A DNA stretch of 64,000 nt from G013214665 sp964649815 (GCA_964649815.1 CAZYQC010000010.1:1-64000), one strand, 5' to 3'. Counted from the first letter of the stretch, positions 1-8,372 are shown. Notes: generated by a model not told the origin, from the letters alone. Made by a program: numbers and translations.

Positions 1-79
1 CGGGGGATTTCGGACGACCCCAGATGTTTTCGCCCATCCGGCGGTCAATTTTGTATTTGGCAGCCGTTCTCTTCGTCAT
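1..79 (-). CDS. rpsD: 30S ribosomal protein S4 (partial, N-terminus only)
   Basis: Only the first 26 codons lie in the window; the gene runs off the left edge. The reverse-strand translation begins MTKRTAAKYKIDRRMGENIW and continues GRPKSP, the characteristic S4 start of Rhodobacteraceae. S4 is a primary 16S rRNA-binding protein of the small subunit and in many bacteria also represses its own translation. A strong Shine-Dalgarno (GAAGGAG) sits 8 bases before the ATG. The roughly 100-base leader between the predicted promoter and the start could hold an autoregulatory structure; I see only an imperfect GC-rich hairpin near 105-145 and do not claim it. Confidence 0.93.
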   Translation of the reverse strand, partial: MTKRTAAKYKIDRRMGENIWGRPKSP

Positions 80-186
80 CGACTGATCTCCTTCGTTTAG
101 GTTTCGAAGGGCGTTGTCCTCTCCCCGGATTTGGCCGGGACGACAGGGTTCCCCTTGCAGGGTCCACCAACACCAATAGAGCGCGG

Positions 187-214
187 CTTATACGCCGGTT
201 TTCGCCCGTGTCAA
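187..214 (-). promoter_or_regulatory. Predicted sigma-70-type promoter of rpsD
   Basis: On the minus strand TTGACA (209-214) is followed after 16 bases by TATAAG (187-192), a near-consensus housekeeping promoter. Transcription would start near 180 and give an rpsD leader of about 100 bases. The -35 box overlaps the stop codon of tag, so rpsD has its own promoter even though tag lies upstream on the same strand. Confidence 0.6.
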
Positions 215-783
215 CGCTCTGCCAGCTTTGCGCAGGCCTCGTACCGATGGCACGAGACCAGATGATCGTTCACCATGCCCATTGCCTGCATGAAGGCATA
301 GACAATCGTGGGGCCGCAGAACCTGAAACCCCGCTGTTTAAGGTCCTTTGAGATCGCTTCTGAAAGAGGCGTGAACGCGGGCACGTCACTTTGGGCCACC
401 CAGGCGTTTTGCAGCGGCCGTCCATCGACAAATCCCCACAAATACGTGTCAAAACCGCCATCCTCTTCGATCTTTTGCCAGGCGCGCGCATTCCCGATGG
501 TCGCCTCGATCTTGCCGCGGTGGCGAATGATTCCGGGATCTTGCAGCAAACGGCTCACGTCTGCCTCGCCCCAAGAGGCAATGGCATTTGGATCAAACTG
601 GGCAAAGGCCGAGCGGAAATTTTCCCTTTTTCTCAAGATGGTTATCCAGCTTAGCCCCGCCTGAAAGCCATCCAAAATCAGCTTTTCCCACAACGCGCGA
701 CTGTCCCATTCGGGAACGCCCCATTCGGTGTCGTGATAGTCTTTGTAGATTTGCTGTTCACCAACCCAACCGCATCGCTCCAT
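211..783 (-). CDS. tag: DNA-3-methyladenine glycosylase I
   Basis: The product removes 3-methyladenine from alkylated DNA in base-excision repair. It is 190 residues, normal for Tag. The start MERCGWVG, the DYHDTEWG segment with its conserved Glu, and the C-terminal DHLVSCHRY match the family. The four structural zinc ligands are visible as C4, H17, H174 and C178. I chose the ATG at 783 because GAAGGAGA stands at ideal distance; an in-frame start 12 codons upstream lacks this and adds a non-homologous stretch. It lies just upstream of rpsD on the same strand but probably forms a separate unit. Confidence 0.93.
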   Translation of the reverse strand: MERCGWVGEQQIYKDYHDTEWGVPEWDSRALWEKLILDGFQAGLSWITILRKRENFRSAFAQFDPNAIASWGEADVSRLLQDPGIIRHRGKIEATIGNARAWQKIEEDGGFDTYLWGFVDGRPLQNAWVAQSDVPAFTPLSEAISKDLKQRGFRFCGPTIVYAFMQAMGMVNDHLVSCHRYEACAKLAER

Positions 784-885
784 CGCGTGTCTCCTTCGCG
801 CTGCATAAACTTGGAACAAAATGCAAACATTAAGTCAAACGCAACCTTTTGCAGGCTACCCAAGGGACGAACCTAGGGGGCTCAT

Positions 886-1740
886 ATGAAAAACGAACAG
901 AACAAGCGATTTCGGCCTGGCGCATCTGACCCGCTGACCGTGGCCGTCACTCAGCGGGATCGCGACATTGTCAGCATGGTCGCCGATGCGATTGCCACCA
1001 ATCACACACGGCTGGCCTTTCAACCGGTTATTGTGGCCAGAGACGGTGGCCGAGTTGGCTTTTATGAGGGTTTGATTCGCGTGATGGACGCCACAGGGCG
1101 CATAATTCCGGCGGGCGACTTCATGCCCCAGGTCGAAAAGACAGAGCTGGGCCGCGAAATCGATGTCCTCGCGCTGCACAAGGGTCTCAAGGCGCTCCAC
1201 GCTCATCCGAATATCCGCCTGTCGATCAATATGTCAGCTCGGTCTATCGGCTACACCAAATGGATGCGCGCGCTGCGCCGCTGGCTTGATCGCGATCCCA
1301 CAATTGGGGAGCGGTTGATTTTAGAGATCACCGAAACATCGGCAATGGATCAGCCCGAGGTGACGGTCGATTTCATGAACCAACTCAGCCGATATGGCAT
1401 CTGTTTCGCCATTGATGACTTTGGCGCGGGCCATACCGCTTTGAGGTATTTCAAAGAGTTCTATTTCGACGTCATGAAAGTCGATGGCTCATTTTGTCGT
1501 GATATCTCGCAAGATCCCGACAACCGCGCTTTGGTGCGCGCGATGATCTCTATCGCGCATCACTTTGACATGCTCACGATCGCGGAAGGCGTGGAAAATG
1601 CGGCGGACGCGGATTGCCTGAGTGAGCTGGGGTTCGATTGCCTGCAAGGTTATTACTTTGGCGCGCCGACCCTGACACCGCCGTGGAACGAAGGAACCGC
1701 ATCCGGCGACAGCCTCTTCCCCAAGCCCGCAGCGGCCTAG
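886..1740 (+). CDS. EAL-domain cyclic-di-GMP phosphodiesterase
   Basis: A 284-residue protein made almost only of an EAL domain (about residues 35-265), with no GGDEF, PAS or membrane segment visible. EAL enzymes hydrolyse c-di-GMP to pGpG. Expected active-site residues are present: E61 in YEGL (the EAL signature), N115 in SINMS, E147/E150 in EITE, D177-D178 in IDDFG, K198 in MKVD and E234 in AEGVE, followed by QGYYF. It therefore looks catalytically competent and cytoplasmic. The ATG follows AGGGGG by 4 bases. It stands alone between divergent tag and phbA, so its signal input is not apparent. Confidence 0.9.
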   Translation: MKNEQNKRFRPGASDPLTVAVTQRDRDIVSMVADAIATNHTRLAFQPVIVARDGGRVGFYEGLIRVMDATGRIIPAGDFMPQVEKTELGREIDVLALHKGLKALHAHPNIRLSINMSARSIGYTKWMRALRRWLDRDPTIGERLILEITETSAMDQPEVTVDFMNQLSRYGICFAIDDFGAGHTALRYFKEFYFDVMKVDGSFCRDISQDPDNRALVRAMISIAHHFDMLTIAEGVENAADADCLSELGFDCLQGYYFGAPTLTPPWNEGTASGDSLFPKPAAA

Positions 1741-1892
1741 GCGGTTGCTGCGTCGCGCCGACGCAATTGCCGCGGGGCAGCATTCTTGATAAGGCAACGG
1801 TCAACGGATGATTGGCAACGATGCTCTTGCACCATCCCGTCGCAACAGCGACGCGCCAGCGTCCGTTTAGGAAAACAAGAGGATCTTGCCCA

Positions 1893-3068
1893 ATGACCAA
1901 TGTTGTCATCGCTTCTGCCGCCCGTACTGCCGTGGGTTCCTTTGGCGGTTCATTCGCAAACACGCCCGCCCACGATTTGGGCGCAACCGTTCTGGAGGCT
2001 GTTGTTGAACGCGCTGGCATCGACAAGGCAGAGGTCAGTGAAACGATCCTGGGTCAGGTCCTGACCGCAGCACAAGGTCAAAACCCTGCGCGCCAGGCCC
2101 ATATCAATGCGGGCCTTCCTCAGGAAAGCGCGGCTTGGGGCATCAACCAAGTGTGCGGCTCTGGCCTGCGTGCGGTCGCCATTGGCGCACAACACATCCA
2201 ACTGGGTGACGCCGATATCATCGCTGCTGGCGGTCAAGAGAACATGACCCTCTCCCCCCACGCGGCCGCGTTGCGCGCCGGTCACAAAATGGGTGACCTC
2301 AAATACATCGACACGATGATCAAAGACGGCTTATGGGACGCATTCAACGGCTACCACATGGGACAAACCGCAGAAAACGTCGCCGAGAAATGGCAAATCA
2401 GCCGCGATCAACAAGATGAATTCGCGGTCGCCTCTCAAAACAAGGCCGAGGCCGCGCAAAACGCGGGCAAATTCGCCGATGAGATCACCCCTTTCACGGT
2501 CAAAACCCGCAAAGGCGACATCATCGTCGACAGTGACGAATACATCCGCCACGGCGCCACAATCGAAGCGATGCAAAAGCTGCGCCCAGCCTTCACCAAA
2601 GACGGCTCGGTCACTGCGGCCAATGCATCAGGTCTGAACGACGGGGCCGCCGCGGCCTTGTTGATGACGGCAGACGCCGCTGAAAAGCGCGGCATTGAGC
2701 CTTTGGCACGGATCGTCAGCTATGCCACGGCGGGTCTCGACCCTGCAATCATGGGTGTCGGCCCCATCCACGCCAGCCGCAAAGCGTTGGAAAAGGCAGG
2801 TTGGAAGCCAGAGGATCTCGACCTGGTCGAAGCGAACGAAGCCTTCGCGGCCCAAGCTTGCGCTGTCAACAAGGACATGGGCTGGGATCCTTCCATCGTG
2901 AATGTGAACGGTGGCGCCATCGCCATCGGCCACCCGATCGGCGCATCTGGCGCGCGGATCCTCAACACATTGCTCTTTGAGATGAAGCGGCGTGACGCAA
3001 AGAAAGGCCTCGCCACCTTGTGCATCGGCGGCGGCATGGGCGTCGCGATGTGCCTGGAACGCCCCTAA
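1893..3068 (+). CDS. phbA: Acetyl-CoA C-acetyltransferase (beta-ketothiolase)
   Basis: Condenses two acetyl-CoA to acetoacetyl-CoA, the first step of polyhydroxybutyrate synthesis. The 391-residue length is exactly that of PhaA/PhbA thiolases. The nucleophile C88 is in QVCGSG, the catalytic His (about 347) in GHPIGASG and the second Cys (about 377) in CIGGGMG. I placed the start at MTNVVIASAARTAVG, behind AAGAGGA; a longer reading frame of 27 extra codons is not homologous. A terminator follows, and phbB begins 166 bases later, so the two PHB genes are probably separate transcripts. Confidence 0.95.
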   Translation: MTNVVIASAARTAVGSFGGSFANTPAHDLGATVLEAVVERAGIDKAEVSETILGQVLTAAQGQNPARQAHINAGLPQESAAWGINQVCGSGLRAVAIGAQHIQLGDADIIAAGGQENMTLSPHAAALRAGHKMGDLKYIDTMIKDGLWDAFNGYHMGQTAENVAEKWQISRDQQDEFAVASQNKAEAAQNAGKFADEITPFTVKTRKGDIIVDSDEYIRHGATIEAMQKLRPAFTKDGSVTAANASGLNDGAAAALLMTADAAEKRGIEPLARIVSYATAGLDPAIMGVGPIHASRKALEKAGWKPEDLDLVEANEAFAAQACAVNKDMGWDPSIVNVNGGAIAIGHPIGASGARILNTLLFEMKRRDAKKGLATLCIGGGMGVAMCLERP

Positions 3069-3090
3069 ATCGCGGACATGGTTCCATATC

Positions 3091-3121
3091 AAACCCGGGT
3101 CACTTCGACCCGGGTTTTTTC
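3091..3121 (+). terminator. Rho-independent terminator after phbA
   Basis: A perfect stem AACCCGGGTC / GACCCGGGTT (3092-3101 and 3107-3116) with a 5-base loop is followed by a T run. It lies 23 bases after the phbA stop and separates phbA from phbB. Confidence 0.88.
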
Positions 3122-3171
3122 TTGGGTCCTCACAAATGCCGCACTGCGACAAGAAAACGCGAAGAAACAAT

Positions 3172-3181
3172 ATTGCGCAAT
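3172..3181. promoter_or_regulatory. Candidate operator palindrome upstream of phbB
   Basis: ATTGCGCAAT is a perfect 10-base palindrome in the phbA-phbB spacer, 53 bases before the phbB ATG. PHB genes in relatives are repressed by PhaR, which binds TGC-containing palindromes, so a PhaR role is conceivable but not shown. Confidence 0.3.
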
Positions 3182-3234
3182 CGAACCATCAAACGTAATA
3201 ACCTTACCAAGACAAATTAAGGAGACCTGCCCCA

Positions 3235-3957
3235 ATGTCACGTGTTGCCCTCGTCACCGGAGGATCCCGCGGGATCGGTGCCGCCATCAGCCAAGCGTTG
3301 AAAGACGCCGGCTATAAAGTCGCGGCGACATACGCCGGAAACGACGAAGCCGCTGCTGCGTTCACCGATGCCACAGGCATCAAAACCTACAAATGGAACG
3401 CTGCAAATTACGAAGCGTCTGCTGCGGGCATCGCCCAAGTCGAAGCTGACCTGGGCCCCATCGACATTGTCGTCGCAAATGCGGGCATCACCCGCGATGC
3501 GCCATTCCACAGAATGACGCCAGAGCAATGGCATGAGGTTGTCGACACCAATCTGACAGGCGTTTTCAACACGGTTCACCCGGTCTGGCCTGGCATGCGC
3601 GAACGGAAATTTGGCCGCGTCATCGTCATTTCGTCGATCAACGGCCAAAAAGGCCAGTTCGCCCAAGTCAACTATGCCGCCACTAAGGCGGGCGATCTGG
3701 GCATCGTGAAATCCTTGGCGCAAGAAGGCGCGCGCGCGGGCATCACCGCCAACGCCATTTGCCCCGGTTACATCGCCACCGACATGGTGATGGCCGTGCC
3801 GGAAAAGGTCCGCGAAGGCATCATCGCTCAGATCCCGACCGGCCGTTTGGGCGAGCCAGAAGAAATCGCGCGCTGCGTTGTGTTCCTCGCGTCCGACGAA
3901 TCTGGCTTTATCAACGGCTCGACGATTTCGGCCAACGGCGGCCAGTTTTTCGTCTAA
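3235..3957 (+). CDS. phbB: Acetoacetyl-CoA reductase
   Basis: An NADPH-dependent short-chain dehydrogenase of 240 residues that reduces acetoacetyl-CoA to (R)-3-hydroxybutyryl-CoA, the PHB monomer. Visible motifs: cofactor loop GGSRGIG (9-15), NAGIT (82-86), catalytic S133/S134, Y147 and K151 in the VNYAATKAG segment, and the C-terminal NGGQFFV typical of PhbB. The start is preceded by AAGGAG. It pairs functionally with phbA; the PHB synthase is not in the window. A strong terminator follows the gene. Confidence 0.95.
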   Translation: MSRVALVTGGSRGIGAAISQALKDAGYKVAATYAGNDEAAAAFTDATGIKTYKWNAANYEASAAGIAQVEADLGPIDIVVANAGITRDAPFHRMTPEQWHEVVDTNLTGVFNTVHPVWPGMRERKFGRVIVISSINGQKGQFAQVNYAATKAGDLGIVKSLAQEGARAGITANAICPGYIATDMVMAVPEKVREGIIAQIPTGRLGEPEEIARCVVFLASDESGFINGSTISANGGQFFV

Positions 3958-3972
3958 GACCGCGCAGACACC

Positions 3973-4007
3973 AAAAAAAGGCCGGCCCTATTGAGGCCGG
4001 CCTTTTC
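3973..4007 (+). terminator. Rho-independent terminator after phbB
   Basis: A perfect 12-base stem, AAAAGGCCGGCC (3976-3987) pairing with GGCCGGCCTTTT (3995-4006), with a 7-base loop and flanking A and T runs. It can act on both strands, so it may also stop the 38-codon minus-strand gene coming the other way. Confidence 0.9.
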
Positions 4008-4044
4008 TATTCCGTAAGGCGGTTGCGCGGCCGCCAGCGGAAAC

Positions 4045-4161
4045 TCAGCGCTTTTTGGATCCAAAAAGCCAGCTCCACGCGTCCGCCAAAGCGTGACCCC
4101 GTTCAGCATGAGCGCGGGCGATTGCATTGCGGGCGGCGGTGTTGGTTGTTGCTTCAAACAT
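4045..4161 (-). CDS. 38-residue small protein, unknown function
   Basis: The reverse strand reads MFEATTNTAARNAIARAHAE followed by RGHALADAWSWLFGSKKR, then stop. A short amphipathic helix ends in a tryptophan-rich WSWLFGSKKR tail. The ATG at 4161 is chosen because AAAGGA lies 8 bases upstream; an ATG three codons earlier would sit on top of the Shine-Dalgarno. I recall similar short MFExTTNT proteins next to LysR genes in Rhodobacteraceae but cannot verify this here. It is divergent from the LysR gene, across 114 bases containing CTTAA repeats, so it is a plausible target of that regulator. No function can be assigned. Confidence 0.65.
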   Translation of the reverse strand: MFEATTNTAARNAIARAHAERGHALADAWSWLFGSKKR

Positions 4162-4190
4162 GTCGGTCATCCTTTGTTGGATCAGTGTCT

Positions 4191-4274
4191 CTTAACTTGA
4201 AGACAATATGCGCTTTGTTTTGCTGCGCCACAAACGAGACTTTTCACAGCTTCACTTAAGTGATACTTAACTGA
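4191..4274. promoter_or_regulatory. CTTAA-repeat operator region between LysR gene and small ORF
   Basis: Three related sites occur in the divergent spacer: CTTAACTTGA (4191-4200), CTTAAGTGA (4255-4263) and CTTAACTGA (4266-4274). The last two form an 11-base tandem repeat, one helical turn apart, ending just before the LysR start; the middle one lies in the perfect palindrome TCACTTAAGTGA (4252-4263). This layout suits autoregulation by the LysR protein, which is inference. Confidence 0.5.
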
Positions 4275-4275
4275 A

Positions 4276-5223
4276 ATGCCCAGCCGTCTCCCCCCACTCA
4301 CCGCTCTTCGTGCCTTTGATGCAGCCGCGCGGCACATGTCCTTTGCAAAAGCGGCCGAGGAATTGAACGTCACTCCCGCGGCTTTGTCGTTCCAGATCAA
4401 AACCCTGGAAGAGCATTTGGGCGCCCCTCTGTTTCATCGGTTGAACCGCGCCGTAAAACTGACCGAAGCAGGCGAGGCGCTGGCGCCGGGTGCGAAAGAC
4501 GGTTTCGAAGCCTTGGTCAGCGGTTGGCGCGCTGCGCAGCGCACGCAGGACAACCAAAGCCTAACCGTAACCGCTGGCCCCGCCTTCACGGCCAAATGGC
4601 TGGCCCCGCGTCTTTATGACTTTGCGCGCGCGCATCCAGACATCGAATTGCGGTTCGCCGCCGCTTTGAAAGTCGTCGACATTCGGCGCGACGGGATCGA
4701 TGTTGCCATCCGTTTCGGCTATGGGCCGGATGATGGCTTGTATTCGTTGCCTCTGGCAGAGGAATGGGTCAGCCCGGTTATGACGCCAGAGTTGGCTGAA
4801 AAGTTCCCAACACCCGAAAGCCTTTTCGAAGCGCCGCTGATGTTCGACGACAGCATTTCCTTTCTGAAACCACGCGCCGATTGGCCAGCGTGGTTTCGCG
4901 CTGTCGGCCTGGATTTTGAGCCGACACATGGGCTGCGGTTTTCGCAGGCGGACCATGCGACCGACGCAGCCCTCAGTGGCGCAGGCATCGTGTTGGGGCG
5001 TCGCGCGCTTGTCGTGAAAGACATCGCAGACGGAAGATTGGTCGCGCCCTACAAAATCGCCCTTGGCACGCATGCCCGTTTCAGATTTATCTGCGCCCAG
5101 GGGGCGGAAACCCGGCCTCAGATTCAAACGTTTCGGGATTGGGTCGTCAGTGAAATCGAAAAGACATCGTTTGTGACCGAATCCATGACCATTGTCCCAG
5201 TTGGTGATTTAGAAAAACGATGA
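4276..5223 (+). CDS. LysR-family transcriptional regulator (GcvA-like)
   Basis: A 315-residue LysR protein. The N-terminal winged helix-turn-helix (about 1-62) reads LPPLTALRAFDAAARHMSFA then KAAEELNVTPAALSFQIKTLE, the pattern of the GcvA/AmpR subgroup; the rest is the periplasmic-binding-like effector domain. No Shine-Dalgarno is obvious and CTTAA repeats run right up to the ATG. The stop overlaps the start of the next gene by 4 bases (ATGA), so it is co-transcribed with an EamA exporter, which may be its regulated partner along with the divergent small ORF. The inducer is unknown. Confidence 0.88.
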   Translation: MPSRLPPLTALRAFDAAARHMSFAKAAEELNVTPAALSFQIKTLEEHLGAPLFHRLNRAVKLTEAGEALAPGAKDGFEALVSGWRAAQRTQDNQSLTVTAGPAFTAKWLAPRLYDFARAHPDIELRFAAALKVVDIRRDGIDVAIRFGYGPDDGLYSLPLAEEWVSPVMTPELAEKFPTPESLFEAPLMFDDSISFLKPRADWPAWFRAVGLDFEPTHGLRFSQADHATDAALSGAGIVLGRRALVVKDIADGRLVAPYKIALGTHARFRFICAQGAETRPQIQTFRDWVVSEIEKTSFVTESMTIVPVGDLEKR

Positions 5224-6086
5224 CGCGGTCTCGCGCAACAGCCATCGGTTTTGTCGCGGTCTTGCTGTGGGCCGTGCTGGCCTTGTTCACAGTCGGCTCG
5301 CAACCCACGCCGCCCTTTCTTTTGAACACCCTATGCTTTGCCATCGGGGGGGCCTTGGGCCTGGTCTGGACGGCGGCCTCGGGGCAACTGGGACAATTGC
5401 GCGCCGTGCCCATACCCGTCTACGTATTCGGCACTCTTGGTCTCTTTGGCTATCACGCGCTTTATTTTTCGGCCTTGCGGCTCGCACCTGCGGCCGAAGC
5501 AAGCCTGATCGCCTATCTTTGGCCGCTGTTGATCGTGCTCTTTTCCGGCCTGTTGCCCGGCGAACATTTGCGCAGCGGGCATGTTGTGGGCGCGCTTATC
5601 GGACTAAGCGGCGCGGCCTTGATCGTTCTGGGTGGCGGTTCCGGGTTCGATGTCGCCGCACTGCCTGGATACGCTTTGGCCCTTTGCTGTGCGCTGACCT
5701 GGTCCAGCTATTCGGTTTTGTCCCGCCGGTTTGGAACAATACCGACGTCATCGGTCGCTGTATTCTGCATCGGCACGGCCATATTGTCTCTGCCTTTGCA
5801 TGTCACTTTGGAAACAACCGCCTGGCCCAGCACACCGTTGGGTTGGTTGTCTATTCTCGGCCTTGGTCTTGGGCCCGTCGGGCTGGCCTTTTACGTTTGG
5901 GACATTGGGGTCAAACAAGGGGATATACAGGTTTTGGGCACCGTATCCTATGCGGCGCCCCTGTTATCTACACTTGTTTTGGTCGCATCAGGTTTTGCTG
6001 AACCGACGCTTACGCTGGCGATCGCAGCGTGTCTCATCACGGGCGGCGCTGTTTTGGCGGCCCGGGCCAGCGTAAAAACCGATTAG
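5220..6086 (+). CDS. DMT-superfamily (EamA) exporter
   Basis: A 288-residue membrane protein with about ten hydrophobic segments in two EamA repeats, the drug/metabolite transporter fold. The segment FGYHALYFSALRLAPAAEAS in the third to fourth helix resembles YddG-type amino-acid exporters, so efflux of an amino acid or related metabolite from the inner membrane is likely; the substrate cannot be read from sequence. It overlaps the preceding LysR gene by 4 bases, indicating one transcript and translational coupling. The downstream neighbour is convergent. Confidence 0.85.
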   Translation: MTRSRATAIGFVAVLLWAVLALFTVGSQPTPPFLLNTLCFAIGGALGLVWTAASGQLGQLRAVPIPVYVFGTLGLFGYHALYFSALRLAPAAEASLIAYLWPLLIVLFSGLLPGEHLRSGHVVGALIGLSGAALIVLGGGSGFDVAALPGYALALCCALTWSSYSVLSRRFGTIPTSSVAVFCIGTAILSLPLHVTLETTAWPSTPLGWLSILGLGLGPVGLAFYVWDIGVKQGDIQVLGTVSYAAPLLSTLVLVASGFAEPTLTLAIAACLITGGAVLAARASVKTD

Positions 6087-6089
6087 CGG

Positions 6090-6254
6090 CTAGGCCGACA
6101 ATCGCGCGATTTCTTCTTTCAGTTTTAGTTTGGCTTTTTTCATGGCGGAGATCTCAAGATCATCGACGCCGGGCGATCGCTGGGCCACTTCGACCTGATC
6201 GCTAAGGGATTGGTGTTTCTTTTTCAGCTCTTCCAAATGCGCGTGAACGCTCAT
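6090..6254 (-). CDS. YdcH-family (DUF465) small protein
   Basis: A 54-residue protein beginning MSVHAHLEELKKKHQSLSDQ with a long charged helix and the central DDLEISAMKKAKLKLKEEIA stretch typical of DUF465. These proteins are short coiled coils of unknown role. The start is certain in frame because a perfect AGGAGG stands 5 bases upstream. It lies tail-to-tail with the EamA exporter, only 3 bases apart, and is single; the 105 bases upstream hold its promoter region, with no further gene seen. Confidence 0.88.
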   Translation of the reverse strand: MSVHAHLEELKKKHQSLSDQVEVAQRSPGVDDLEISAMKKAKLKLKEEIARLSA

Positions 6255-6359
6255 GCAGACCTCCTGTTAGGGTTGTGCCTTGGCAGCGAAGCACAGATCA
6301 GCTCACCTGTCACGCCGCAAGCGCATCAATTCTGTCCACAATTTTAGTCACATTTCGCG

Positions 6360-7094
6360 TCACTTCTGTGGCCAGAGCGGGGCGCCGTTTCTTAAAACCA
6401 TTGAAATCAAAGGCGTGTAGTCGTCGGCATCGCGAAAATGATGCATGCCGCTGTGCAGCACGACGGGCGACAAAAGGCGAAATTTTGCGCGTCCTTCCTT
6501 ACGTGCGCGCAAAATGATCAATTCTGCATCCCGCTCGGCGCGGGGAACAAGGGGCAAAACCTCGACCGAGCCCAACCGCGCAGAGGTGAGTCTCAGCAGG
6601 TCCGGCAGGGCCTCGGCCCGGTGGATCATGTGAAAATAGCCCTTGGGCTTGAGACGCCGGGCCGCGACATCGACCCAGACATCCAAAGGCGTGTCGATGC
6701 CCAGCGCATCTTCGCGGCTTTGCTCTTCCGACGCAGTGGACCGCCCGCGATCAAAATAAGGCGGGTTCGCAATCACATGGTCAAAAGACCGGTTCCGCAG
6801 CTCAGGCGGCAACGCGGCAAGGTCTGCCTCAACAACCGGCAATCCATTCCTGTGGGCCAACTCGGCATAGATCGGATTGCGCTCGACCCCCGTCAGGTCC
6901 AGGCCAGCGACACGCGCGCCAAGGCAAAGGGCCGCGGCCCCGACACCACAGCCCAAATCCAGCACAGATTGGCCAGAACGCGCAGGAACCGCAGCCGCCA
7001 ACAGAACCGGGTCGACACCTGCTCGGTACCCGCGTTTGGGCTGCAACAGGTGCAGCTTGCCCCCAAGAAAGGCGTCATGCGTGGTCTCTGTCAC
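6360..7094 (-). CDS. N6-adenine-type methyltransferase, TrmN6/YfiC-like
   Basis: A 244-residue SAM-dependent methyltransferase: SAM loop DLGCGVGAAALCLGAR (about 46-61), acidic residue in GVERNP, and the NPPY motif (about 110-113) of enzymes that methylate an exocyclic amino group. The start GGKLHLLQPKRGYRAGVDPV matches the tRNA1(Val) A37 N6-methyltransferase family (TrmN6), so tRNA modification is the likeliest role. The ATG overlaps the stop of the DUF2007 gene (ATGA), so the two are translationally coupled. A substrate other than tRNA cannot be excluded. Confidence 0.82.
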   Translation of the reverse strand: MTETTHDAFLGGKLHLLQPKRGYRAGVDPVLLAAAVPARSGQSVLDLGCGVGAAALCLGARVAGLDLTGVERNPIYAELAHRNGLPVVEADLAALPPELRNRSFDHVIANPPYFDRGRSTASEEQSREDALGIDTPLDVWVDVAARRLKPKGYFHMIHRAEALPDLLRLTSARLGSVEVLPLVPRAERDAELIILRARKEGRAKFRLLSPVVLHSGMHHFRDADDYTPLISMVLRNGAPLWPQK

Positions 7095-7306
7095 CGACCC
7101 AAATCAATTTCGTTGTCGCTCATGACTCTGAGCGCGATTTCGAAATCGTCCCTATGCACAAGAATGCGGCGCGGGAAGATGCCAATTCCCCCCTCGAGGA
7201 CGCTCATATTTACGTCGACTTCGAAGCACTCTATATCCTCACCCCGAAGAAGGGCTGTCGCAAATGCGATGATCGTCGGGTCTGTGCTGCGCAAAAGTTC
7301 CTTCAT
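7091..7306 (-). CDS. DUF2007 putative signal-transducing protein
   Basis: A 71-residue protein MKELLRSTDPTIIAFATALL continuing with DVNMSVLEGGIGIFPRRILV, the DUF2007 pattern (a small ferredoxin-like fold related to PII-type domains by annotation; function unproven). A TTG two codons upstream is an alternative start. It is the first gene of a two-gene unit with the methyltransferase and divergent from the polyprenyl synthase gene, with 56 bases between starts holding both promoters. Confidence 0.85.
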   Translation of the reverse strand: MKELLRSTDPTIIAFATALLRGEDIECFEVDVNMSVLEGGIGIFPRRILVHRDDFEIALRVMSDNEIDLGR

Positions 7307-7362
7307 CGTCAACGATGTAAAGCCAGCTCTTCATCATGTCGAGCCAGGCACGAGAAGATGTG

Positions 7363-8361
7363 ATGAACGTGAGCTTTCAGACAAAACCCCATGATGCTCT
7401 GGCCGCCTTGCTGGCCGATGATATGGATGCGGTCAATCACTTGATCCGCACGCGGATGGCGTCGGAACACGCGCCGCGCATTCCCGAGGTCACAGCGCAT
7501 CTGGTCGAGGCAGGCGGCAAGCGTTTGCGGCCCATGCTGACTTTGGCCGCCGCGCGCATGTTTGGCTATGACGGACCGTACCACGTGCATTTGGCGGCGA
7601 CGGTCGAGTTTATCCACACAGCGACATTGCTGCATGACGATGTGGTTGACGAAAGCCAACAAAGGCGCGGGCGGCCCACGGCGAATTTGCTGTGGGACAA
7701 TCAATCGTCGGTGTTGGTTGGCGATTACCTCTTTTCACGCAGCTTTCAGTTGATGGTAGAGACGGGGTCGCTGCGTGTTTTGGATATTTTGGCAAACGCA
7801 TCAGCGACGATCGCCGAAGGCGAAGTCTTGCAACTGACCGCCGCGCAGGACCTTGCCACCACCGAGGCCACATACCTGCAAGTCGTTCGCGGCAAAACAG
7901 CTGCGCTTTTTTCCGCGGCGACAGAGGTTGGCGGGGTGATCGCTGGCGCCGAAGAACCTTTTGTGCGGGCGCTGTTTGACTATGGCGATGCGCTGGGGAT
8001 CGCGTTTCAAATTGCCGACGATCTGCTGGACGTTGCAGGGCAATCTGATGTCACAGGAAAGAACGTCGGGGACGACTTTCGCGAGCGTAAATTGACGCTG
8101 CCTTTCATCAAAGCAATCGCCAAGGCCGACGAACGAGAACGCCAATTTTGGCAACGGACGATTGAAAAAGGCGACCAAGCTGACGCAGATTGGGACACCG
8201 CTTTGGCCCTGTTGCACAAGCACAATGCAATCGACGAAACCCGCGCCGAGGCGCTGGCCTGGGCGGAGAAATCCAAATCGGCGCTCGGTCAACTGCCTGC
8301 GCATCCGATCCGGGATCTGCTGAGCGATTTGGCGGCCTACGTTGTGGCGCGTTTGAACTAG
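7363..8361 (+). CDS. ispB: All-trans polyprenyl (octa/decaprenyl) diphosphate synthase
   Basis: Makes the long isoprenoid side chain of ubiquinone by adding isopentenyl units to an allylic diphosphate. The 332-residue protein carries both aspartate-rich motifs, DDVVD (92-96) and DDLLD (219-223), plus GGKRLRP (51-57). Chain length (C40 or C50) cannot be told from sequence alone; Rhodobacterales normally use Q10. I start at MNVSFQTK, with AGAAG upstream; an in-frame ATG at 7336 adds nine residues and lacks a ribosome site. ispE (precursor supply) follows in the opposite orientation and ubiA is at 41.1 kb. Confidence 0.92.
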   Translation: MNVSFQTKPHDALAALLADDMDAVNHLIRTRMASEHAPRIPEVTAHLVEAGGKRLRPMLTLAAARMFGYDGPYHVHLAATVEFIHTATLLHDDVVDESQQRRGRPTANLLWDNQSSVLVGDYLFSRSFQLMVETGSLRVLDILANASATIAEGEVLQLTAAQDLATTEATYLQVVRGKTAALFSAATEVGGVIAGAEEPFVRALFDYGDALGIAFQIADDLLDVAGQSDVTGKNVGDDFRERKLTLPFIKAIAKADERERQFWQRTIEKGDQADADWDTALALLHKHNAIDETRAEALAWAEKSKSALGQLPAHPIRDLLSDLAAYVVARLN

Positions 8362-8372
8362 CCCAATCGACC

